Source: Flavobacterium psychrophilum (GTDB taxonomy: Bacteria; Bacteroidota; Bacteroidia; Flavobacteriales; Flavobacteriaceae). Taken from it: a stretch of DNA of 42,038 bases. Below the pieces are notes generated by a model, which saw only the letters and a list, made by a program, of their open reading frames with translations, made no database searches and was not told the origin of the DNA. The stretch lies in assembly GCA_945905915.1 (NCBI GenBank), contig CAMDQL010000008.1, positions 1-42,038 of the forward strand, read 5' to 3'. The position numbers were made by a program, and so were the translations under genes. Below are positions 36,782-42,038 of the stretch, one piece after another (position 1 is the stretch's first letter; each line of letters starts with the position of its first letter).

Positions 36782-36846
36782 ACTTATATGAACTTATATT
36801 TTTTTAATTAGTTTACATAACGAGAATAACTTACATGACTTATATG
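36782..36846 (+). repeat. Two pairs of a 9-base repeat (ACTTATATG)
   Basis: In the 89-base gap between sco and DUF420, ACTTATATG (36782-36790) is followed by AACTTATAT (36791-36799), and about 30 bases later ACTTACATG (36829-36837) is followed directly by ACTTATATG (36838-36846). No gene or hairpin accounts for them. They could be regulatory sites or a member of a dispersed repeat family. Confidence 0.55.
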
Positions 36847-36862
36847 TTTAAAAATAAAAAAG

Positions 36863-37402
36863 ATGGAAAATAAAATAGAAACAAAATACAATAAATTAAT
36901 AGTCGTTTTATCGATTGCAATTCCTGTTGTAGTTGCTTTGCTTTTTGGGATTAATTTAAAGCGAATGGGTTTTGATGTAGAACCATTATCGTTTTTACCT
37001 CCTATTTATGCCACAATTAACGGAATAACCGCTATAATTTTAGTAGGTGCTGTAATTGCAATTAAGAACGGAAATCGTAAACTTCACGAAAACTTAATGA
37101 AATCGGCTATTGCTTGTTCGGTTGCATTTTTAGGAATGTATGTTGCCTATCACATGACTTCAGATTCTACAAAATTTGGTGGTGAAGGCATCATTAAATA
37201 TGTATATTATTTCATTTTAATAACTCATATTGTATTGTCGGTCATCATTATTCCATTGGTTTTAACTACCTATGTAAAAGCGTGGTCGCAACAATTTGAT
37301 AAGCACAAAAAAATTGCTAAAATTACCTTTCCAATTTGGTTATATGTTGCTGTAACAGGTGTAATTGTTTATTTAATGATTTCACCTTATTATGCTCACT
37401 AA
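36863..37402 (+). CDS. DUF420 family membrane protein (CtaM-like oxidase assembly factor)
   Basis: A 179-residue inner membrane protein with five hydrophobic helices (about residues 13-31, 46-66, 77-96, 112-136 and 150-175). The family pattern is visible: KLHENLMKSAIACSVAFLG, FILITHIVLSVIIIPLVL, and HKKIAKITFPIWLYVAVTGVIVYLM, with conserved histidines near helix ends. In Bacillus subtilis the DUF420 protein CtaM is required for heme-A oxidase activity; position after sco supports the same job here. The last 11 bases overlap the start of the next gene. Confidence 0.85.
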   Translation: MENKIETKYNKLIVVLSIAIPVVVALLFGINLKRMGFDVEPLSFLPPIYATINGITAIILVGAVIAIKNGNRKLHENLMKSAIACSVAFLGMYVAYHMTSDSTKFGGEGIIKYVYYFILITHIVLSVIIIPLVLTTYVKAWSQQFDKHKKIAKITFPIWLYVAVTGVIVYLMISPYYAH

Positions 37403-37664
37403 AGATAAAAAGGGAAAAGGGAAAAGGGAAAAGGGAAAAAGTTTACAAATAGTTGTTTTTACTATTGCCTATTGTCTATTGCCTATTGCCTCAAAAGCCC
37501 AATGTGCTATGTGTCGTGCCGCACTTGAAAGCGAGGAAGGTGGCTTAAAAGCAGAGGCTGTTAACGACGGAATTGTCTATTTAATGGCTATTCCGTATGT
37601 TTTAGTTGGGGTTATCGGTTATTTTATTTACAAAATGCGCTACGGAAAGAAGAAAACACAGTAA
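37392..37664 (+). CDS. Small CxxC membrane protein with a repeat-derived signal peptide
   Basis: A 90-residue protein. The N-terminus is lysine-rich (DKKGKGKREKGK) from four GGGAAAA repeats. It is followed by a hydrophobic core (LQIVVFTIAYCLLPIAS) encoded in part by four CTATTGY repeats. Cleavage is likely after SKA, before QCAMC. The mature part has a CAMC motif (residues 38-41) and one transmembrane helix (about 61-80) with a basic C-terminus. The mature part resembles small proteins found after DUF420 in Flavobacteria; its function is unknown, but the context suggests oxidase or metal handling. The ATG at 37392 overlaps DUF420 by 11 bases; no later ATG precedes the hydrophobic core. Confidence 0.7.
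   Translation: MLTKDKKGKGKREKGKSLQIVVFTIAYCLLPIASKAQCAMCRAALESEEGGLKAEAVNDGIVYLMAIPYVLVGVIGYFIYKMRYGKKKTQ
37412..37439 (+). repeat. GGGAAAA x 4 tandem heptamer repeat
   Basis: Four perfect tandem copies of GGGAAAA. They fall inside the n-region of the signal peptide of the 90-residue protein. Seven is not a multiple of three, so a change of copy number would shift the frame unless three copies change together. Confidence 0.9.
37462..37489 (+). repeat. CTATTGY x 4 tandem heptamer repeat
   Basis: Four tandem copies, CTATTGC, CTATTGT, CTATTGC and CTATTGC, 22 bases after the GGGAAAA tract. They encode the second half of the hydrophobic core of the signal peptide (roughly TIAYCLLPIA). Confidence 0.88.
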
Positions 37665-37679
37665 ATTCTAACTTCTAAA

Positions 37680-39074
37680 TTATTCCATTCCGTCTATACT
37701 GATTCTCATTTTTCCTGAAGTAGTTATGAATGCAATAATAGCTTTGTCTGTTAATTCTACTTTTTCAAATTCGAAATCATTTAAAGTTCCGTTGACAAAA
37801 ACACCTTTCATAGGTGAATAATTTGATAAATAGGGATTCATACTTTTTTTACCTTCCTCTAGATTTCCTTTAATCGAATAACGACAATTTTCTTGAATAT
37901 TCTTCAAAATAGTTCCTTGCATGAGCCAGTTTGCTGATTTCATTAAAATACTTTTGGTATTTAATACATATTCCATTTGATCAAAGTAAATTTCTTTGGT
38001 AATAGTATTGTAATTAGGAATTCCCGATAAATATATAGTTCCATTGATGCTTCCTAACACATCTAATGCAATAACTATTTTTCCATCTTTGTGCCATAAA
38101 TCAACTTTTTGAACGACAATTTTTCTGCTTCCCGATGCAAATTCTTGCCCTTGAAAATTTTTGGTTACAATTTTACTCGCACTTTCATAAGTGGAAACAG
38201 CAACTACTGAAGCGGTTGTTTTTTCTGGAATGTCAGAAACTGGTTTTAAGACAATTTTTGAGGCGTCAAATCCGTTTTTAGGCTGTTGTCCCACCATGGT
38301 TTGCATGTTACATTTCAAACCCATGTTCATAGTTATTTTTGATTTAGAAAGCTTTGCATCGGTAACATACAATTCTATAGGAACCATTTTAAACCATGTT
38401 TCATAGTGTTCACTGGTCATAAATGGCGTACTCAATTTTTCAACAACAGCAAGCACATGGGGTTTAAAATCACAAGTTTTATCAATGGCTTGATCTATTT
38501 TTTTTGCAATTTTCGATTTAAATATTCCTAATGTCGGATTAATGATATAGGTAATCGGAACATTTTTCCCGGCTACTAAAATACTCGGGCTCTCATTCCA
38601 TTTAAATTCTTCAATTTTAGAAGAAGTTGTTAGTTTCCAATTAGTTAAATTTGAAGCGCTGTTTAACGTAATAGTTCCATTTAAATTAATTTCACGCGTG
38701 TCATTTAATCCCATAAAATCAGTTCCATATTTAAATTTTGCCCATATTTTTAAGGGTATTGCCGAAATAATATTTCCGTTTTTTTCGGTTAATTTAATAG
38801 GTGCTGTTTTCCAAATTTTCATTTCGGTTTTGTCGTCATTTAAAATGGTATCGTTATAGATTAATCCGTTTAAATTTTTGTTTAACTGATGTTCTATTTC
38901 TTTTAGCGTAATTTCTATAGGCATCGTTACAAAAGAAATTTTGTTTTTATACACTAAGGGCGCATCATTTGACGGACTAGGTTTTAGTGCTTCAATTTTT
39001 TTTGTAGTTCCACAGGATAACATTATTGATAGGGAACTGAAAATAATAAATTTGGCAAAAAAAGATTGTTTCAT
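37680..39074 (-). CDS. DUF4403 family lipoprotein
   Basis: A 464-residue protein with a lipoprotein signal (IIFSSLSIMLSC, Cys21). The DUF4403 pattern is clear: ISFVTMPIEITLKEIEHQLN, LNGLIYNDTILNDDKTEMKIWKTAPIKL and AIPLKIWAKFKYGTDFMGLNDTREINLNGT near the N-terminus, then YLSGIPNYNTITKEIYFDQMEYVLNTKSILMKSANWLM further on. The family is made of repeated beta-sandwich units of unknown function, usually predicted to be in the envelope. It converges with the 90-residue gene with only 15 bases between stops and no terminator hairpin. It is divergent from the TolC gene (85-base shared upstream region). Confidence 0.85.
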   Translation of the reverse strand: MKQSFFAKFIIFSSLSIMLSCGTTKKIEALKPSPSNDAPLVYKNKISFVTMPIEITLKEIEHQLNKNLNGLIYNDTILNDDKTEMKIWKTAPIKLTEKNGNIISAIPLKIWAKFKYGTDFMGLNDTREINLNGTITLNSASNLTNWKLTTSSKIEEFKWNESPSILVAGKNVPITYIINPTLGIFKSKIAKKIDQAIDKTCDFKPHVLAVVEKLSTPFMTSEHYETWFKMVPIELYVTDAKLSKSKITMNMGLKCNMQTMVGQQPKNGFDASKIVLKPVSDIPEKTTASVVAVSTYESASKIVTKNFQGQEFASGSRKIVVQKVDLWHKDGKIVIALDVLGSINGTIYLSGIPNYNTITKEIYFDQMEYVLNTKSILMKSANWLMQGTILKNIQENCRYSIKGNLEEGKKSMNPYLSNYSPMKGVFVNGTLNDFEFEKVELTDKAIIAFITTSGKMRISIDGME

Positions 39075-39159
39075 AGTGGCTATTAATTTTTTTTCGTTGT
39101 AAAAGTAAAATTTTAATTGATATCTGTAACAAAATTGTAAAAATGAGGTCTTATAAGAA

Positions 39160-40503
39160 ATGAGAATAAAAGTGCATAAAATGATGTCAAAAAAAATAAT
39201 GTTATTGTTGCTTTTTGTAGGCTTTCAATTGACAGCTCAAAATAAAAAATGGACGCTAGAGGAATGTGTGGATTATGCCATTAAAAACAATATTTCTATT
39301 AAGCAATCAGAGTTAGATCTTAAGACGTCTTCTGTTGAAAATATGGAAGCTATTGGGGGTTTTTTACCAACTTTAAGTACGAATGCAAATTACAGCATCA
39401 ATACCGGAGCAAGTATTAACCCAGTGACAAATCAATTTCAAAACGAAACGTTTAAATCGTTTTCTGCTGGTGCTAGTTCAAATGTAACTTTATTTAATGG
39501 TTTGGCAAATTGGAAAACATTGCAAAGAGCCAAATTAAATAAAATTGCAAACACTTACCGTTTAGATAAAATGAAAGATGATATTGCACTTTCGGTAGCA
39601 AATTCTTATTTGCAAATTTTGTTCAATAAAGAACAATTGAAAGTTCAAAAAAATCAAAATGTAATCACTAAAGAAAATCTCAAAAGAACACAAGATTTAA
39701 TTGAAGCGGGTGCTGTTCCTGCGGGTGATATTTATGAATTACAAGCAACTGATGCCACACAACAGCAGCAAATTATTGGTACAGAAAACGCGTTGCTAAT
39801 TTCAAAAATTGCTTTATGTCAAACCTTATTGATTGAAAATTATGATACGTTTGATATTTCAGATGAAACTATAGATTTACCGCTTTCTAATGTAAGTAGC
39901 GAAACTCAAGAAGCAATTTTAGCAAAAGCAAAAGAATCGGTTAAAGATGTAAAAATTGCCTTATCAAATGTTGATGTAGCTAAAAAAGATTTGGCTATTT
40001 CTCGTTCTTCTTATTTACCAACGCTAACAGGTTTTATTGGTTACAACACTCGATGGTCTGAAAGCACACCGTTTAATTTTGCAGATCAATTATCATTGTT
40101 TGATGGAACTGCAATAGGTTTACAACTTAATGTGCCAATATTAAATGGATTTTCTACTAGAGGAAGAGCGCAAAGAGCAAAAATTAATCAAGAACGTGCT
40201 GAATTTCAATTGAAACAAGCCGAGTTAGATTTAGAACGTAATGTATATCAAGCCTACAATGATGTTAAAAATGCAATTAAATCATATGAAGCGGCACAAA
40301 AATCATTAGAAGCTAGACGTCAGGCATTTAATTTTTCAAAAGAAAGATATGAAGTAGGATTGCTCAATGCATTTGATTTTTCACAAGCAACTCTTGCTTT
40401 AGAAAACGCTCAATCTGAAGTTTTACGAACAAAATATGATTATATTTTTAGAACTAAAATTTTAGAATTCTATTTTGGAATACCATTAATTAAAAAACAA
40501 TAA
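39160..40503 (+). CDS. TolC-family outer membrane efflux protein
   Basis: A 447-residue protein with a signal peptide (KKIMLLLLFVGFQLTAQ) and the doubled helical-hairpin/beta-barrel architecture of TolC. The pattern WTLEECVDYAIKNNISIKQSELDLKTS starts the mature part and recurs in altered form near the middle (EAILAKAKESVKDVKIALSNVDVAKKDLAISRSSYLPTLT). LNVPILNGFSTRGRAQRAKI and RYEVGLLNAFDFSQATLALENAQSEVLRTKYDYIFRTKIL are typical C-terminal elements. The start could be 39160 or the ATG at 39181, seven codons later, nearer the hydrophobic core. It is 20 bases before its adaptor gene. The 85-base upstream region has no convincing promoter. Confidence 0.9.
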   Translation: MRIKVHKMMSKKIMLLLLFVGFQLTAQNKKWTLEECVDYAIKNNISIKQSELDLKTSSVENMEAIGGFLPTLSTNANYSINTGASINPVTNQFQNETFKSFSAGASSNVTLFNGLANWKTLQRAKLNKIANTYRLDKMKDDIALSVANSYLQILFNKEQLKVQKNQNVITKENLKRTQDLIEAGAVPAGDIYELQATDATQQQQIIGTENALLISKIALCQTLLIENYDTFDISDETIDLPLSNVSSETQEAILAKAKESVKDVKIALSNVDVAKKDLAISRSSYLPTLTGFIGYNTRWSESTPFNFADQLSLFDGTAIGLQLNVPILNGFSTRGRAQRAKINQERAEFQLKQAELDLERNVYQAYNDVKNAIKSYEAAQKSLEARRQAFNFSKERYEVGLLNAFDFSQATLALENAQSEVLRTKYDYIFRTKILEFYFGIPLIKKQ

Positions 40504-40523
40504 TAAAACATAAAAATCAAGTC

Positions 40524-41846
40524 ATGTCAAAGAAAACCATATTCATTTTATTAGGAAGTGCAATCGGAATTATCTTATTATTAGTTGGACTTAAAAAAGG
40601 AGGCGTTATCGGAAATACTGATGATTCAAAAATAGTTGAATTATCAAAAGTTGCACAAACTACCATAATTGAAACAGTTTCGGCAACGGGAAAAATTCAG
40701 CCCGAAATTGAAGTAAAAATTTCGTCTGAAGTTTCTGGTGAAGTAATTGCTTTGCCAATAAAAGAAGGACAACAAGTTAAAAAAGGCGATTTATTAGTTC
40801 GAATTAATCCCGATTTATATGAATCTGGAGTGAATCGTTCTGTTGCGTCTATGTCGACTACAAAAGCCGGATTAAGTCAGGCTGACGCGCAAGTAAAAGA
40901 AGCAAAGGCAAACTATGATCGTAACAAAAAATTATTTGAAAAAGGGATTATTTCTAAAGCTGAATGGGATCGATTTGTTTCTGCATATGAAGTAGCAGTA
41001 GCCAACAAACAATCAGCATATTATCAAGTACAAAGTGCTTCTGCAACTGTAACTGAAGCAAAAGACAACTTAGGAAGAACAACTATTTATGCACCAGCAG
41101 ATGGTACAATTTCTTTGTTGAATATTGAATTAGGAGAGCGTGTTTTAGGAACACAACAAATGGCAGGTACTGAAATTCTTAGAATTGCAAACCTAAACAA
41201 TATGGAAGTTGAAGTGGATGTAAATGAAAACGACATTGTAAAAATTAATATTGGTGATTCGGCAAATATTGAAGTGGATGCTTATTTAAAAAGAGAGTTT
41301 AAAGGAATTGTTACGAGTATATCCAATTCGGCAAGTACTGCTTTAACAGCTGATCAAGTAACTAATTTTAAAGTAAAAGTTAGAATTCTTAAAGAATCAT
41401 ATCAAGATTTATTAGAAGGAAAACCTGAAAATTATTCTCCTTTTAGACCTGGAATGACAGCTACTGTAGATATTATTACCAAGCGTAAAGAAAATATTGT
41501 TGCAGTGCCAATTAGCGCCGTGGTGATAAAAGATGATACCACTTCGGTAAAAAAAGACATTGTTGCAGAGCTTGAAAAAGAAGAGCAACAGAAAAAAGGA
41601 ACCGCTCCAAAATCTGATAAAAAGTTTGAATGTGTCTTTGTAAAAGTAGGCGATAAAGCTAAACTTCGTGTTGTTAAAACAGGAATTCAAGATGATTCAA
41701 ATATTGAAATTATTTCAGGATTAAAACCTGGTGAAGAAATTATTATTGGTCCATATACAACTGTTTCTAAGGATTTAGCATCTAATGATAAAGTAAAAGT
41801 AGAATCGGAAAAGGATAAGAAAGACAAAACGGAAGAAAAAAAATAA
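40524..41846 (+). CDS. Periplasmic adaptor subunit of a tripartite efflux pump (HlyD/MacA-like)
   Basis: A 440-residue membrane fusion protein. An N-terminal anchor helix (residues 5-23) is followed by a barrel-sandwich/lipoyl half (VSATGKIQPEIEVKISSEVSGEVIALPIKEGQQVKKGDLLVRINP), an alpha-hairpin coiled coil (about 95-170) and the second lipoyl half (NLGRTTIYAPADGTISLLNIELGERVLGTQ). A beta-barrel domain follows (NNMEVEVDVNENDIVKINIGDSANIEVDAY) and a membrane-proximal domain with NIVAVPISAVVIKDD. The C-terminus ends in a Lys/Glu-rich tail. It pairs with the TolC protein just upstream. No inner membrane permease gene follows; a terminator lies 24 bases downstream. Confidence 0.9.
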   Translation: MSKKTIFILLGSAIGIILLLVGLKKGGVIGNTDDSKIVELSKVAQTTIIETVSATGKIQPEIEVKISSEVSGEVIALPIKEGQQVKKGDLLVRINPDLYESGVNRSVASMSTTKAGLSQADAQVKEAKANYDRNKKLFEKGIISKAEWDRFVSAYEVAVANKQSAYYQVQSASATVTEAKDNLGRTTIYAPADGTISLLNIELGERVLGTQQMAGTEILRIANLNNMEVEVDVNENDIVKINIGDSANIEVDAYLKREFKGIVTSISNSASTALTADQVTNFKVKVRILKESYQDLLEGKPENYSPFRPGMTATVDIITKRKENIVAVPISAVVIKDDTTSVKKDIVAELEKEEQQKKGTAPKSDKKFECVFVKVGDKAKLRVVKTGIQDDSNIEIISGLKPGEEIIIGPYTTVSKDLASNDKVKVESEKDKKDKTEEKK

Positions 41847-41870
41847 ATAGATTACCCATTTGAGTTAGAT

Positions 41871-41898
41871 AAGGCGCTAGAAATAGCGTCTTATTTTT
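41871..41898 (+). terminator. Terminator after the efflux genes
   Basis: AAGGCGCTA (41871-41879) pairs with TAGCGTCTT (41884-41892) around a GAAA-type loop with one G-U pair, followed by a T-run from 41894. Confidence 0.85.
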
Positions 41899-41917
41899 TT
41901 TAATCTATATTCCTTAG

Positions 41918-41925
41918 TAACTTTG
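41918..41925 (+). promoter_or_regulatory. -7 element of tsaB
   Basis: TAACTTTG matches TAnnTTTG, 17 bases before the tsaB ATG. The position 19 bases upstream holds TTTT from the terminator T-run. Confidence 0.5.
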
Positions 41926-41942
41926 CAAATCAAAATTAAATC

Positions 41943-42038
41943 ATGCCAATAATATTAAACATAGAAACCGCCACAAAAAATTGTTCAGTAGCTATAGCTA
42001 AAGATGGAAAAACAATTGTTTGCAAAGAACTAGCAACA
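41943..42038 (+). CDS. tsaB: tRNA threonylcarbamoyladenosine biosynthesis protein TsaB, 5' end only
   Basis: The first 32 codons are present before the window ends. The translation MPIILNIETATKNCSVAIAK followed by DGKTIVCKEL is the ATPase-like N-terminal motif of TsaB (YeaZ), the scaffold partner of TsaD in making t6A37 of tRNAs that read ANN codons. The pattern I-L-x-I-E-T-A-T-x-x-C-S-V-A is diagnostic. It starts its own transcript after the terminator at 41871. Confidence 0.88.
   Translation, partial: MPIILNIETATKNCSVAIAKDGKTIVCKELAT

Overview
The window looks like chromosome of a Flavobacteriaceae bacterium (Bacteroidota), most likely Flavobacterium or a close relative. The DNA is AT-rich. 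Many genes have the Bacteroidota promoter -7 element TAnnTTTG and few have Shine-Dalgarno sequences. The gene content is typical of the family: alternative complex III, the giant gliding/type IX secretion protein SprA, a MaeB-type malic enzyme, DUF4403 and DUF2723. I see no prophage, insertion sequence, CRISPR array or rRNA. Most of the window is core genome. All assignments rest on reading motifs and translations by eye; no database search was possible.

Layout. 1-1550: the 5' end of a DUF2723 membrane protein (minus strand), tRNA-Gln(UUG) with promoter and terminator, and a tandem universal stress protein (minus strand) with a palindrome at its promoter. 1.5-6.2 kb: the rimP-nusA-infB transcription/translation operon, preceded by a terminator-like leader hairpin. 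6.2-6.6 kb: a small SPOR-domain protein on the minus strand. 6.8-18.2 kb: actABCDEF-coxBA, a quinol:cytochrome c oxidoreductase (alternative complex III) joined to aa3-type oxidase subunits II and I, closed by a strong terminator. 18.2-23.5 kb: ruvB, an inserted S23/four-helix-bundle gene bracketed by inverted heptamer repeats, queG, maeB and ruvA. 23.5-31.6 kb: sprA, gcvH and a VanZ-like gene. 31.6-32.4 kb: deoC. 32.5-37.7 kb: the second half of the oxidase locus, with ctaB (heme O synthase), two subunit III-family genes, a subunit IV-like gene, a cysteine-free Sco-like protein, a canonical Sco, a DUF420/CtaM-like assembly factor and a small CxxC membrane protein. 37.7-41.9 kb: a DUF4403 lipoprotein (minus strand), then a TolC-type outer membrane protein with a periplasmic adaptor. 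41.9 kb to the end: the start of tsaB.

How the genes work together. Menaquinol electrons enter ActABCDEF, pass through the c-type hemes of ActA/ActE and are delivered to CuA of CoxB and the heme-copper centre of CoxA. The genes at 32.5-37.7 kb supply the remaining oxidase subunits, the heme A precursor and copper/heme insertion factors. Respiratory genes therefore sit in two blocks about 14 kb apart, separated by DNA repair (ruvA, ruvB), tRNA modification (queG), carbon metabolism (maeB, gcvH) and gliding/secretion (sprA).

The most unusual signal is a set of short tandem repeats with a 7-bp period, each about four units long. One pair flanks the S23-like gene in opposite orientations and supplies the first codons of queG. 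Another pair (GGGAAAA x4 and CTATTGY x4) encodes most of the signal peptide of the small CxxC protein at 37.4 kb. Other points worth a second look are the rimP leader hairpin, the palindrome upstream of the stress protein gene, the His-rich insertions in respiratory subunits and the cysteine-free Sco-like protein beside a normal Sco.
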